Counted from the stretch's first letter, positions 24,101-32,870 are shown. The stretch: 64,000 nucleotides of DNA from CAYVLA01 sp964549615 [NCBI: uncultured Thermococci archaeon] (GCA_964549615.1 CAZJVP010000020.1:186001-250000), one strand, 5' to 3'. Translations and numbers: made by a program. The notes: generated by a model not told the origin, from the letters alone.

Positions 24101-25333
24101 TACGCGTACGACGACAGCCCCTTCGAAGGCAAGGTTCAGCTTAACGACACCCTTGCGCCAGTACACGAGATAGGGAAAAAAACTTACGGGGTCAAAGCAA
24201 TTGAAGATCCGAGGTATGGGCTTGCGACCTTCCGTTGCAATTCGGTGGACTGCGTATTCGACGAGGTGGAGATCGAGCTCAGCACCCCAAGGCATCGCAT
24301 CGATGTGGACGCGAACGCCCAGATAATCCCAGTCGCTCGCTATCAGTACGACAACACTAAGTTCTCTGGCTCCATCGTGTTGAACGACACCATCACTCGC
24401 TATCCCTATCCCTGCAAGAGGAGCTACACGGTAGCATCCATCGGAGACGCCCTGTATGGTCTCACAAAGTTCCGTTCGAACACAATTTCGGTCGTCTTCG
24501 ATCAGATCCAGGCGACGGTGACGGTGGAAGATCAGCGGATCGACGTAGGGTCGGAGGCTAATCTCACAGTTGCAGGAACGTACGCGTACGACGGATCGCC
24601 GTTCGTGGGATCGCTCCGCCTAAACGACACTCGCCTCTCCCAGGAAGAGGTTGGGAGGAGAGGATACACCGTCGCGTCCGTTAGAGACGATCTTTATGGC
24701 TTAGAGAGCTTCCGCTGCAACCAGGTCTACGTTATCTTCGATAAAGTGGGCATCATCCTTCAGGGACCTGCCCGCAGGGTCCAAGCAGGTAAGAATGCCA
24801 CAGTGGTTGCGCACGGAACATATTCCTACGACGGCCAGCCTTTCGTCGGATCGATCCACATCAACAAGCCGACCAAACAGGATTCGGTTGGCAAGATTTC
24901 CTACGGAGTCGAGGGCATCTCGGATGGCCTCTTTGGGCTCAGCATCTTCGATGCTAATCAGATCGAAGTTACCTTTGACTTGATAAGGGTGGAGCAAAGA
25001 CTATACTCGTGGATGCCGGGAAGGCTTAGGACAAGGGTGGAACTTCGGTATGAATCGGACATGTCCGCGGTCGAAGAGGCAAGGGTCACCGTCGGGCGGG
25101 TGCAGGCGATTAACTTGGGAATGGGCATCTACACGGCCCGCATCCCGGCTTGGAGTGCTGTTGTGAAGACCACCACGACCGTCGAACTTGACGGTTTCGA
25201 CCAAGTGGTTCTCGAAGTGAGAGCTGTAGCGGCCGGGACTATCGTCCTCATTGTCGTGCCCGTGCTCGTGGCAATCGTGGGAGGCCTCGCTCGTCTTCTG
25301 AAGGAGAGGAGGAGGACCCGGGAAAATCTCTGA
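21143..25333 (+). CDS. Large surface protein: signal peptide, NosD-like beta-helix, ten tandem beta-sandwich-like repeats, C-terminal membrane anchor
   Basis: A 1396-residue protein. Residues 1-24 are a signal peptide (LALVLVSLLSSLSAAIA). Residues about 25-460 form a right-handed parallel beta-helix of the NosD/CASH type, beginning TVPDDFSTIAEAIAAATPGQ and showing many N-N-I/V turns (GNRIIGG, DNNILAD, GNTVSGF, HNQLCGN). Residues about 475-1280 are ten tandem repeats of 77-90 residues. The C-terminus has a hydrophobic helix (GTIVLIVVPVLVAIVGGLA) and a basic tail, so the protein is tethered with its bulk outside. Many N-x-S/T sites suggest N-glycosylation. ATG 21143 follows a GTG at 21140 and either could be used. 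NosD-type helices often bind or cleave polysaccharides, but no catalytic residues could be assigned, so adhesion or glycan binding is inferred. Confidence 0.9.
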   Translation: MRAPTFLALVLVSLLSSLSAAIAENAITVPDDFSTIAEAIAAATPGQIILIQPGVYNEKLSIDKGIMLRGLKPDETFIFSNEEPCTIWIGAAHVVLSGVTVMNYNVRTRGAVHANGSKYCTITGNRIIGGLYLTYCDDCRIEDNNILADPYRSTDGLGVILCQRVTIQGNTVSGFAIGLNLDRSGLCKLRHNQLCGNRRGMSVRAISIDTALHDIDRTNEVDGKPVYYFVNACNLVIEPSHFPKIGYLGIVASHNVFARDLSITGAAQGVLVAFSSNVFLDNLTLTDNDNGLNMFSTSDSEIRRSTLSRNNIGINAIRSDRITVVDNKIGPGDGCATGLNVQAGTLWTIRRNVIIGNYMQIRMYDCRYFVIRQNTVANGLRGPPSWNPGCGIELWYSQDNKICQNNWIGNPVHASIPVGSYANTWDDGLLGGGNFWDTHKVKDANGDGFGDTPYVIDLMNSDRYPLMKYYGWEDVEIDLSQASDTRCDLNSSQLVAFHARWKQSGLDLQGGTIYVNGTPYNTNSLGWLSFSCKFPECGKRSWKVTSVEYDGPRSYAQIAPSPSIVWDSVDIELRAIKERCDTGSQGLAWTARYRYDQAQFEGLIVLNDTCVQDQPGRYGYKVTEVVDEAYGLSVFESNEVSVVYDRVNLTLVPVDVRADVGTLVPVKCRGTYEYDGSPFNGTVGFLQVLSSDRVGAKESTAEWIVDPLYGLTAFCSNAALVIFDRVRITLFDDRIDVGSCTPLEWNGSYEYDGSPFRGEIELNDSPGSDEVCLKRFWVKRIKDPLYNLTAFTSNEASVVYDRVIINLTVSDDHIDVGRAADLKIAARYEFDGAAFDGLVFLNDTRIVLDAPGRRAFTASSITDFLYGLNEFKSNAAAVTWDRVRVLLSVERDRVDVGTAPEILAHAVYEYDHSPISGSVILNDTTQKQQLGLFAYTVREVRDEKYGLCEFSANCIRVIYDTVLLDMLISDPRIDIGTSPNITVSGRYAYDDSPFEGKVQLNDTLAPVHEIGKKTYGVKAIEDPRYGLATFRCNSVDCVFDEVEIELSTPRHRIDVDANAQIIPVARYQYDNTKFSGSIVLNDTITRYPYPCKRSYTVASIGDALYGLTKFRSNTISVVFDQIQATVTVEDQRIDVGSEANLTVAGTYAYDGSPFVGSLRLNDTRLSQEEVGRRGYTVASVRDDLYGLESFRCNQVYVIFDKVGIILQGPARRVQAGKNATVVAHGTYSYDGQPFVGSIHINKPTKQDSVGKISYGVEGISDGLFGLSIFDANQIEVTFDLIRVEQRLYSWMPGRLRTRVELRYESDMSAVEEARVTVGRVQAINLGMGIYTARIPAWSAVVKTTTTVELDGFDQVVLEVRAVAAGTIVLIVVPVLVAIVGGLARLLKERRRTRENL
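22564..24978 (+). repeat. Ten tandem protein repeats of about 77-90 codons
   Basis: Each unit follows the pattern: RV.I.L....RIDVG...., then YEYDGSPF.G.I.LNDT, then G....YTV..I.D..YGL..F.SN...V.FD. Units begin near 22564 (divergent first copy), then about every 230-240 bases until 24978. Invariant features are the aspartate that ends each unit, YGL/F.SN and LND. The DNA is diverged between copies, so the array is old rather than a recent expansion. Confidence 0.88.
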
Positions 25334-25357
25334 AACGCTCGCAATTCTGAAGAGCTG

Positions 25358-25600
25358 CTATCTTGACTTCAAAGACGCCTGTGAATCGACCCTGACAGGC
25401 TTGGAGCCGACCCTTGCGAGGGATTTGATAAGCTTCTCAGCTGGAAGCGGTCTAATTTCGACCGAAGGAAACTCTATGAATTGTACGCCGACGAGCTCCC
25501 TTCTAGCCTCGATCGCGCGCCCCGGAACCTCCGGAACGGATGCCACATAGGAATAACCCCTTGTCCTTCTGGACAACCACACTAGGTAGGTCTCACGCAC
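25358..25600 (-). pseudogene. Possible C-terminal fragment of a PD-(D/E)XK-type nuclease
   Basis: An 80-codon minus-strand frame. The stretch YVASVPEVPGRAIEARRELVG followed by VQFIEFPSVEI resembles the last beta-alpha-beta unit of restriction-like nucleases (a call-back phrase, AxxxPxxAxxxAxxxGVxFIE, common in archaeal DUF-type endonuclease-like proteins). No catalytic D-ExK core lies upstream, so if the resemblance is real this is a remnant. It could also be chance. Confidence 0.25.
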
Positions 25601-25977
25601 CGTGGGTCATGGTGCTTGGCGATTCCAAGATAGTTTCCAGCGCACGGCGCACGTTTCGGGGAATCTTCCAGCAAGGAGCAGGCAGCCGTAGCACACCCGC
25701 TGCCAGAATACCTTGCTTGCCCCCGGACTAGGGTGCCTCGCGGCCAATCCAATATCGCATTCGAGATCTCACTGCCGAAATCCATCCATCAAAATCCCGC
25801 TAGATTAGCGACGCCGGCCTCCGCCTCATCACACAACCATATCAGGACTCAACACCCATGGCGCACCAAGCACCGCATGCCGGGGAGGAAACCGCCGATG
25901 CTGCTTGGCCCCTTGGAGCCGCCAAAGGAGACCATTTTTGACCACCAACAGTTGGCCAAGGACGAGGCGATCGGGCG
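25601..25977. other. Gap without a supported gene
   Basis: About 380 bases before the M24 gene. Only short frames without motifs. CGATCGGGCG precedes the TTG start. No repeat or RNA signature seen. Confidence 0.35.
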
Positions 25978-27333
25978 TTGTCGCAACAGATTCCCCTAGG
26001 TGAAGCGGCCCTCGAGGTCATCCGGCAGGCGAAGAGCGAGGTCGACCCCAGGGTCCAGATATCCAAGAAGGAGTATCGACGCAGGTGGGAGATGGTCCAG
26101 CAGGCCATGCGGGACAGGGAGGTGGACCTGGCATACGCGTGCGGAAGCGAGTTGGACAGATCGGATGCCGCGTGGCTCGTGGGCGCATTCGACCCCATCA
26201 TCGAGCGCTACGGGGTGCTCGTCCCCTCGGAGGGACCGCCTGCGATACTTGCGGGGTCCGAGGGTGGCCACGTCATGGAGGAGGCGGCCGAGAGGTCCGG
26301 AGCAAGGATATACCTCCTCCGGGAGTTCCAGATATCGGATGAGGAGTATCGGCACGCGCAGTTCACAACCCTGGACGATGTCCTCTCCTGCCTGAACGCC
26401 GGTTCGGCGAAGAAGCTTGCCATCGTCTCAAGCCCGGATGTGCTGCCCTACTCTCAGTTCGAGATCTTCAGAAAGAGGTTTGGGGAGGGGGTCGTCTTCG
26501 ATCCGATCCTGCAGACGCTGAAATATGAGAAGAGCCTCCCTGAACTCCTGATATGCGGCCAGGCAAACATCATCGCCGACGCGGCGCTGCGGGCCATGCT
26601 TGCCTCCATCCAACCCGGGGTAAGCGAGCTTGAGGTAGCGGGGGTGGGCGATTTCGTGATGAAGGAGCTGGGGGCCGGAAGAACAGGCTTCCCCACAATC
26701 GTGACCGCTGGCGAGCGTAACTACACCGTCATCGGCCCGGCGACCAACAACAAGATCAGGAAGGGCGACATGATATCGTTGGGGGTCAGCCCCTGCTTCA
26801 ACGGGTACCACGGCGTTGTCAGGCGAACGGTCAAGGCAGGAGAGCTCACGAAGGAGGAGGACGAGTTCCTGAAGGCGGTGGAGGGCCTCTACCGCGTCGT
26901 GATGGACGCCACGATCGAGGCGGCAGGGCGTGACCTGCCCTCAAACCACATCGACCAGGCAGGCAAGGCTTACCTGTCAAAGCTCAAGCTTAGAACGATC
27001 TCGGGCAGTCTGGAGACCCCCATCGAGCCCTACACGTTCATCCACAACACGGGTTGCTCGGAGTGTCAGGAAGGTTACGGGGCGGTCACGCCGCACACGC
27101 AGGCCCCGCTTGGCCACAGGGTCGCCCTGATGATCGATGTCGCGCTGCTGGGCTTCAGGCGGAGGGGGGAGGCCCTCTTCCACGTGCCCTACGGAGTCGT
27201 CGAGGATGCCTTCTGGAAAATGGACAGCCGGGTTGGCGTCTACAACCGGCTCCCCCTCCGCGCCCAGGACCTGGTGGGCAATCTCTCCGACTACGAGGCG
27301 AACCCCTACCACTCCCCCGTCCCGGCCGGTTAG
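25978..27333 (+). CDS. M24-family (Xaa-Pro peptidase/creatinase-like) protein lacking metal ligands
   Basis: A 451-residue protein with the creatinase N-terminal domain (about 1-190) and the pita-bread M24 domain (about 195-440). Where active M24 enzymes have the two metal aspartates (GD-x4-D-x-G...GY-x-SD-x-TR), this protein reads GDMISLGVSPCFNGYHGVVRR, so both aspartates are missing. The later histidine segment is present as IHNTGCSECQEGYG. Metal-free relatives such as creatinase use histidine-based chemistry on C-N bonds, so it may be a creatinase-type amidinohydrolase or a non-catalytic homologue rather than a peptidase. It starts at TTG 25978; a later start is possible. It is convergent with, and directly abuts, a nitrilase-family gene. 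Confidence 0.85.
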   Translation: MSQQIPLGEAALEVIRQAKSEVDPRVQISKKEYRRRWEMVQQAMRDREVDLAYACGSELDRSDAAWLVGAFDPIIERYGVLVPSEGPPAILAGSEGGHVMEEAAERSGARIYLLREFQISDEEYRHAQFTTLDDVLSCLNAGSAKKLAIVSSPDVLPYSQFEIFRKRFGEGVVFDPILQTLKYEKSLPELLICGQANIIADAALRAMLASIQPGVSELEVAGVGDFVMKELGAGRTGFPTIVTAGERNYTVIGPATNNKIRKGDMISLGVSPCFNGYHGVVRRTVKAGELTKEEDEFLKAVEGLYRVVMDATIEAAGRDLPSNHIDQAGKAYLSKLKLRTISGSLETPIEPYTFIHNTGCSECQEGYGAVTPHTQAPLGHRVALMIDVALLGFRRRGEALFHVPYGVVEDAFWKMDSRVGVYNRLPLRAQDLVGNLSDYEANPYHSPVPAG

Positions 27334-28104
27334 CTAGACCAGCTCGTACGCATCGGGGCGGCGATCCGTGATGATGTGGTTGTGAGGGGTCACGCTCTTG
27401 TCGGCTGCCTCCGACGGATCGATCTCTACCACGCCCCACTCAACCCGGCGCCCTCCCGCAGACGCAAGCACCGTTCCTTTCGGGGAGATGATCTGGGACC
27501 TGCCGATGAAGCGTATGCCTCTCTCGTCCCCCACCCGGCTTGCAGTTACGATGAAGACTCGGTTCTCAATGGCCCGCGTGAAGGCGGCCTTCGGCCAGAA
27601 CGGCAGCACCAGGTTGGCCGGGTGGGCGATCACCTGCGCCCCCTTGAGCATGAGCGTCCGGCACGATTCGGGGAAGAACCAGTCAAAGCAGATCATCACC
27701 CCTACCGCGACGCGCCTGTAACGATGCACCGCGAACCGCGCGCCGGGCTCGAAAAGCGCCTTCTCCCTGCCGAAAAGGTGAACCTTGCGGTGAACCTCCA
27801 ACTTTGATGGGGTGATCAGCGCGGCCGAATTGTAGAACTTGCCCTCTGCCCTTTCTGCGAACCCAGCAACCGCGGCCATGCCCTTGGACTCGCACAGCAT
27901 CCGGAGCCTATCGATGGTGTATCCGCCTCGCGGCTGCTCTGCGACCACCTCCAGTTCCTGCCTGGTCAGGGCATAGCCGGTATTGAAGAGCTCCGGCAGG
28001 ACCACCAGGTCGGCGTCCAGACCGTCCAAGAGTGCGACTGCGTCCTCCACGTTTCGCTGGATCTGCATGATCCGCGGCCTGGTCTGAAGGTATCCTATCC
28101 TCAA
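27334..28104 (-). CDS. Carbon-nitrogen hydrolase (nitrilase superfamily)
   Basis: A 256-residue amidase with the Glu-Lys-Cys triad: E38 (VVLPELFNTGY), K107 (VHRKVHLFG) and C139 (GVMICFDWFFPE). A second conserved Glu is visible after the nucleophile. The length and motifs suit the omega-amidase/N-carbamoyl-amino acid amidohydrolase branch, which hydrolyses small linear amides in the cytoplasm. The stop abuts the convergent M24-family stop. With M24 and the other nitrilase at 39233, it suggests use of nitrogen-containing small molecules. Confidence 0.93.
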   Translation of the reverse strand: MRIGYLQTRPRIMQIQRNVEDAVALLDGLDADLVVLPELFNTGYALTRQELEVVAEQPRGGYTIDRLRMLCESKGMAAVAGFAERAEGKFYNSAALITPSKLEVHRKVHLFGREKALFEPGARFAVHRYRRVAVGVMICFDWFFPESCRTLMLKGAQVIAHPANLVLPFWPKAAFTRAIENRVFIVTASRVGDERGIRFIGRSQIISPKGTVLASAGGRRVEWGVVEIDPSEAADKSVTPHNHIITDRRPDAYELV

Positions 28105-28207
28105 CGACGTTCACCGCCATCTAACTGAGCTGGCGCGACAGATAAACCCGGATCCCTCGACCCGGCTGCTCCGCCGACCCCGAAAACTGCCCTTGAGGGA
28201 CGCCAAT

Positions 28208-31051
28208 CTACCTCCAGACGATCCGGAGGCCCTCGACCCCGAGCGGCGTGCCGACGTAGCTGTCCGTCCACCCATGTGCATCCCGGAAGCTGTTGGGATT
28301 CACCCCTGTGAACTCGTCCTTCTTCCAGTGCCTCGGCCCAAGCAGGTTTCGCAGGCTATTGACCAATCGTATGGAGATCCGATTGACTCCCTTGGCGATA
28401 GCTTCGCCTGCATCGAGACGGTACTCCCGCCAGAAGACCTTGCCCAGTTCCTTGCCGTTGACGGCGAACTCCGAAACGATCGCGCCAAGCTCGTCGAACT
28501 CGATATAGGGCCTGCCGGCATGCGCTTGAATATCCACATCGGCCTCAAGCCGCATCGCCCCCGCGTAGAAGGGGTAGCCCGCCTTCCTCAGGTCGGATAA
28601 GTCCTCGCAGACGGGATCCTCGTCCTCAAGCAGGGGGATCCTTCGGCCGTCCACCCGCACCGCGAAGTCCCCGAGAAGGTACGCATCCTCGACGCTCAGG
28701 TCTGGGTCGTATCTAGCCCTGAGAACAACGACGTTCCTTCCGTGCACCACCCGACCGGAGATCGCCATTCTCTCGAAGCCCGGATCAAGCCACCAAAGGT
28801 GGGGGTCAAAATCCACCTTGCTCCCGTTCACGTAGACATCGAACCTGTGGCCGTCCTCGAGCACCAGATCCAACGACCCGGAATGCCTAGCCTCGAACTC
28901 ATATCGGACCTCGAACTCGTCGCCCGGGGAAAGCGAGCAGACCGCATCCTGGACCTGCCACACCGGCATCAGCCTGCTCCATCTCCCGCCCGGGACCCTC
29001 CACCGCGCGAAGTCCAACACGCACTGGTTGGGGCTTTCGCGCGATATCCTCCATCTCGCGCGGACGGGGGAAGCTGCAATGGGCTTTCCCATGGCGGCCC
29101 GGACGCCGCCTTCAGGCGATGCCTGCAGCCCCACGCCGAAGACGCGGCCCTCACCGCCAGCAAGGTCGATTACCGTCTTAGAGGGACATGACAACACACG
29201 GCCCGACGAGGTCTCAAGCTCCAAGACCTGCAGGTCAGTCCCGAAGTCGACCTCAAGCCGCATCGTCTCCTTGTAGTGCGTGTTCACAAGAAAGTAGATC
29301 TCGGCCCTTCCGATCCTCCTGCGGTGGATCAACAGGCGATCAAGAGGAGCCCCTGAAACCCAGGCGATGGATGGGGCACTCGAGAGGCTGGGCTTGATTG
29401 CAGAACAAACGGACGCTCTTTCGTTCTTCACCAAGGGAAGGGTTGACACGAAGGTGGCTAGCTCCGCGGATTCTTCCCCCTCGATCATGGAGGGTCGCTC
29501 CCCCACACAGATCACCGCGCCGCCGCCATCCGAGAACCGCTTAAGGAGCTCGAAGGTCGTCCTCTTCAGGCTGCCCATCGGGGGCAGTACGACGACCTTG
29601 TAGCGCGACTTCCCGACCGCAAGGACCCCGCCGCGTACGCTTGCATGCCTTGCCATGATGAACTCCTCCCCGTACTCGAAATCTATCTGGCTTGCCAGAA
29701 GGTGCTCGGTGACCGCCTTGAAGCCATCGAAGATACGCTCAACCCTGCTTGCGTCCGAGGGGCTGTACTCGCACCAAGCGCTGCCGATCGAGCTCAGCAC
29801 CAACACGTCGACGATCCTCCTCCCCTGGGAGAGAAGGTAGCTCAGCCTCGAGAAGTGATCCTCCACGAGCGAGTTGTAACCCCACCAGGGCTGGTGAGCC
29901 GAGAACGTAGGAGGGTAGTCCCTCTTCCTTGGGCCTCTCAGCGAGTAAAGCGAGAGGTGGTGGTTGAGGAAGTTTATGCCCAGCGCGTACTGCCAGTTCC
30001 CGATCCAGCGCCTGTCGTGGAAGCTTAAGCCCTGGCCAGCCACGCCGTAGGTCTCCGAAAGGGTCCTCTTCTTTCCAAGCTGCGATGCGACGGATGCCAC
30101 CTGCTTCTCCACCCACGGGTTGTGAAGGCCCCTCCCCAGGTGGTCGATGCCGGGGTAGTGCATGTACTCGTAGTGCTGCATGGCGCTGCCTACGCAGTGG
30201 ATCTGACCCAAAAAGGAGTCCTCCCACTCGTAGTGCCCCGTGTACTTGAGGCCGTTTTCCTCGCACCAGTCGTAGATCTGCTTGGAGTAGGCCTCTAGGA
30301 AGAGCCTGGTCACCGTGGAGAAGAAGTGGTACCGCACCTTCCTGTAAGGCCCAACATCGAAGAACAGGCTTGGCAGGTTGTCAAGGATCGAGTACCCATG
30401 ATCCTTCTCGAACTCGGCCGGCAGCCTGTCCGTCCAGGGGAGGGCCTTCAGACTGGAAAGGACGTGATGGGTAGCGTACTGGGGCTCGTCCGTGAAAACT
30501 CCAGGGATCGTCTTTCCGAACGCGCCTCCCACATGGACCTTGTAAAGCGCGTGAGTGGACTCCAGGAAGGCTTTGACGGCCTCTGGCTCCAACAGATCAG
30601 GCAGGCATCCCTGGTGCATGACCCTGACCGAGAAATGCCACCGCTGCATCCTTCCGCCAAGCGCGAGGCTTTCGGTTCGCAACGTCCCGGCGGGCGGCAG
30701 GCCCTCGGTCGCCTTTGAACACAGGAGGACCTTGGATCTGAAGCGAGGCCCGCGCTGCGAGACCTGGCCCCCGCCCTGGCCGCTCGGCCAGCCGTTCTCA
30801 TCGTAGATCCAGAATCGCCCTCCGAGTTCCCTGTACCTCTTAACGCAGGCGCGAACTAGGTTAAACCAGCGGTTTCCGAGATAGGGGGTGAGGAGCCCAA
30901 CCCTGGCATGGAAGAAAAGCCCGCCCCAGCCCTTCTCCAGAAAATCCTCCGCGACCTTGAGAAACCTTTCCTCCTCCAGATCATCGTTGACGGAGAGGAA
31001 TGGCACCGGCCTGTACTCAACGGGGGGATTCTTGAAATCCTCAATCCTCAT
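28208..31051 (-). CDS. GH106-like glycoside hydrolase (alpha-L-rhamnosidase family-like)
   Basis: A 947-residue protein without signal peptide. The N-terminal two-thirds is a TIM-barrel region with GH106-type landmarks (GGLFFHARVGLLTPYLG, WIYDENGWPSGQGGG, GVFTDEPQY, GHYEWEDSF, SETYGVAG). The C-terminal third carries a beta-sandwich galactose-binding-like region (FEVRYEFEARHSGSLDLVLEDG, VDIQAHAGRPYIEFDELGA). The order barrel, Rossmann-like insert (VVLPPMGSL) and sandwich is as in GH106 and related rhamnosidase-type proteins. It would remove terminal alpha-linked deoxysugars from oligosaccharides inside the cell. Substrate is inferred from family only. A TATA-like element (CCATTTATCA) lies about 38 bases upstream. 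Confidence 0.8.
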   Translation of the reverse strand: MRIEDFKNPPVEYRPVPFLSVNDDLEEERFLKVAEDFLEKGWGGLFFHARVGLLTPYLGNRWFNLVRACVKRYRELGGRFWIYDENGWPSGQGGGQVSQRGPRFRSKVLLCSKATEGLPPAGTLRTESLALGGRMQRWHFSVRVMHQGCLPDLLEPEAVKAFLESTHALYKVHVGGAFGKTIPGVFTDEPQYATHHVLSSLKALPWTDRLPAEFEKDHGYSILDNLPSLFFDVGPYRKVRYHFFSTVTRLFLEAYSKQIYDWCEENGLKYTGHYEWEDSFLGQIHCVGSAMQHYEYMHYPGIDHLGRGLHNPWVEKQVASVASQLGKKRTLSETYGVAGQGLSFHDRRWIGNWQYALGINFLNHHLSLYSLRGPRKRDYPPTFSAHQPWWGYNSLVEDHFSRLSYLLSQGRRIVDVLVLSSIGSAWCEYSPSDASRVERIFDGFKAVTEHLLASQIDFEYGEEFIMARHASVRGGVLAVGKSRYKVVVLPPMGSLKRTTFELLKRFSDGGGAVICVGERPSMIEGEESAELATFVSTLPLVKNERASVCSAIKPSLSSAPSIAWVSGAPLDRLLIHRRRIGRAEIYFLVNTHYKETMRLEVDFGTDLQVLELETSSGRVLSCPSKTVIDLAGGEGRVFGVGLQASPEGGVRAAMGKPIAASPVRARWRISRESPNQCVLDFARWRVPGGRWSRLMPVWQVQDAVCSLSPGDEFEVRYEFEARHSGSLDLVLEDGHRFDVYVNGSKVDFDPHLWWLDPGFERMAISGRVVHGRNVVVLRARYDPDLSVEDAYLLGDFAVRVDGRRIPLLEDEDPVCEDLSDLRKAGYPFYAGAMRLEADVDIQAHAGRPYIEFDELGAIVSEFAVNGKELGKVFWREYRLDAGEAIAKGVNRISIRLVNSLRNLLGPRHWKKDEFTGVNPNSFRDAHGWTDSYVGTPLGVEGLRIVWR

Positions 31052-31084
31052 GAAGACCCTCCCCGCGCAGACCTTTCAGGGCGC

Positions 31085-31094
31085 TGATAAATGG
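31085..31094 (-). promoter_or_regulatory. TATA-like box for the GH106-like gene
   Basis: TGATAAATGG, read CCATTTATCA on the minus strand, is centred about 38 bases before the ATG at 31051. Confidence 0.4.
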
Positions 31095-31491
31095 ATGCAA
31101 CACCAGCATCCGTCCGGTCCATTGGAGCGCCCTGCGCCTCATTGGTCCCACCGCGGTCTCCGACGCCCCTTGAGGATGAAGGCCGGATGTGCGCTCGGTG
31201 CTACGTGTCCTTGACGACCAGCTCCCATTGCCAGTCTTCTATCGCTGTCCGGCACCGAGATCGAGAGGTACCTTATGCCCAGTAAGGATACTTCAGGTTG
31301 GCCGGCTCAGCTCCGACGCCGATCGACTCGCCCTTGAGGAAGCCTGTTCGGGTAGCCCGGGCAAGGAGGACTACGGGGGAACCAGCCAAAGCTTAAAGAT
31401 CCAGGCAGTTGGTTTTCACGCCTAAGGACGTATCCTTGGAGGGAAGCGCGTCCACTTCGGGCGCGTAGTCGCTTTGCCTCGGGCCTCAACC
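31095..31491. other. Gap without a supported gene
   Basis: About 400 bases upstream of the small membrane protein gene. A short minus-strand frame ending near 31203 (WQWELVVKDT then stop) looks like a protein C-terminus but is interrupted a few codons upstream. It may be a worn gene remnant. Confidence 0.3.
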
Positions 31492-31502
31492 AATATTTAA
31501 AG
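31492..31502 (+). promoter_or_regulatory. TATA box for the small membrane protein gene
   Basis: AATATTTAAAG is a strong AT-rich box predicting transcription start near 31524, about 55 bases before the ATG at 31579. Confidence 0.45.
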
Positions 31503-31578
31503 CCGCAGCCGATGATCCCCAAGCAACGTCCTCGCATGGACGACGACGGAGACGAATAGTTCAGGGTGTATTGCGGCA

Positions 31579-31779
31579 ATGAGACTCAGCAAGATCGTCG
31601 TTTGGGAGTTTCTACTGGTCATCGCGTCCGTCCTGGTCTTCAGAAGCATCTGGACGCTACTGGACAGGATACCTGAGATGAACAGCGAGTCTGGGATATG
31701 GGCATCATTGATCGTAGGATCGTCAGTAACGTTCCTGGCGATCTACATGGTAAACAAGTGTGCCGAGCGTAAGGCCTAG
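31579..31779 (+). CDS. Small membrane protein (two transmembrane helices)
   Basis: A 66-residue protein with helices at about 5-26 (IVVWEFLLVIASVLVFRSIW) and 40-57 (IWASLIVGSSVTFLAIYM), a short polar loop and a basic tail. A TATA box lies about 80 bases upstream. The hydrophobic pattern and codon use argue for a real gene. No family is recognised. Confidence 0.65.
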   Translation: MRLSKIVVWEFLLVIASVLVFRSIWTLLDRIPEMNSESGIWASLIVGSSVTFLAIYMVNKCAERKA

Positions 31780-32843
31780 CGCGCAAGGCCAAGCGCTGCG
31801 TCTCCCCATGGGCGCGGAGCCCCGGTTCCCGCATGCGATGGACATCACCTTGCGCCGGGATGGCCTGTTCTTGTTGGAGAGGCGGGCGTCGTCTGAGAGG
31901 CGGCCCAGGATGGTGACCGCGTCCCGGACATCCGTGGGAGATATGCCATCGGTCACATGGTTTTCTGTCGGTGCCCGAGGGCTTGGCAAGCAGCTTGCTT
32001 CGGGGACCTGACCCCAAAAGCCAATTTGGCTTATGCACGGTCCGCGGGGTCCCAGGAGGGATACGGGCGATCATCGGGTATCTCCAACCCCGGGCCGTCG
32101 GAAGATCTCTCAAAGATTCAGATTCTTCAAAGCAACCCCCGCTTGGGTGGTCATCACATTCCCATGGGGTTCTGTCCGCCATCGATGGTTCTGGTGACCC
32201 GAGGGAAACCATCATCTTTCTTCCCACCACGCGATGTCGGTGAAAGCAGCCCTCATCGGTCTCCGCAGCGTTGCCATGCACATGGACCCTATGCCTACCG
32301 GCTGCGCAGAGTACGGGATCTGGCCCTGATCCCCTGTGTCCTTGCCGTCATCTCGGCGCCGGGCTACGCCAGGGGGAGAGCGAAATGACGTCAAGATGTC
32401 CTGCTCCCTTTTGGGCTCCATTCTGCCGACGATGTGCCTTTTCCCGGCTACTTCGCCGAGGACCGCAGCAGGCCGGACTCTACCAGGAGGGGAAGAAGAG
32501 GGTGGATCGCCTCCACTTCCCCGCGAACGGGCAGGTTCTCATGGAGAAGTTCGACATCTTCTTCGTCTGCGATCCAAGTTGGACCACTTCACAGGCGGGC
32601 AGTTCGGAGATCTTGATCGGGTCGGGGAGGGCGAAATGCCCGTCTCTCTGGTCCTTCGGCCCGTCGTACACCACCGTTGCATTCTCCCTACCGGGCGAAA
32701 GGCTGTCCGCATCGGAATACACCGTTCCCTACGATAGGCGGCACGCATTCCGCAAAGACAAGGACCCGGCCTTGAGCCCGTTCGTCCCACGTTCATCCCA
32801 CCAACGAAGCGGGACCACTCCACTCTCGGCACTCTCGGAAAAC
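31780..32843. other. Unexplained gap of about 1.1 kb
   Basis: No frame here has a convincing start, promoter and motif. Overlapping frames of 200 (plus, continuous with the next gene to 32271), 213 (minus, 31640-32281) and 80-143 codons occur, as expected by chance in GC-rich DNA. I see no repeats, no terminal inverted repeats of an insertion sequence and no tRNA. It may hold worn gene remnants or a non-coding RNA. Confidence 0.4.
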
Positions 32844-32852
32844 GATTATATG
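32844..32852 (+). promoter_or_regulatory. TATA box for the third amidotransferase-like surface protein gene
   Basis: GATTATATG lies about 26 bases before the start codons at 32871/32877. It supports an internal start and rules out most of the long 5' extension of this frame. Confidence 0.5.
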
Positions 32853-32870
32853 GCACAATGTGCGAGGAGG

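Noticed and set aside
22564-24978. CRISPR array or DNA repeat
   Set aside because: Repetition is at protein level with diverged DNA and no spacer structure. No CRISPR-like array was seen elsewhere in the window.
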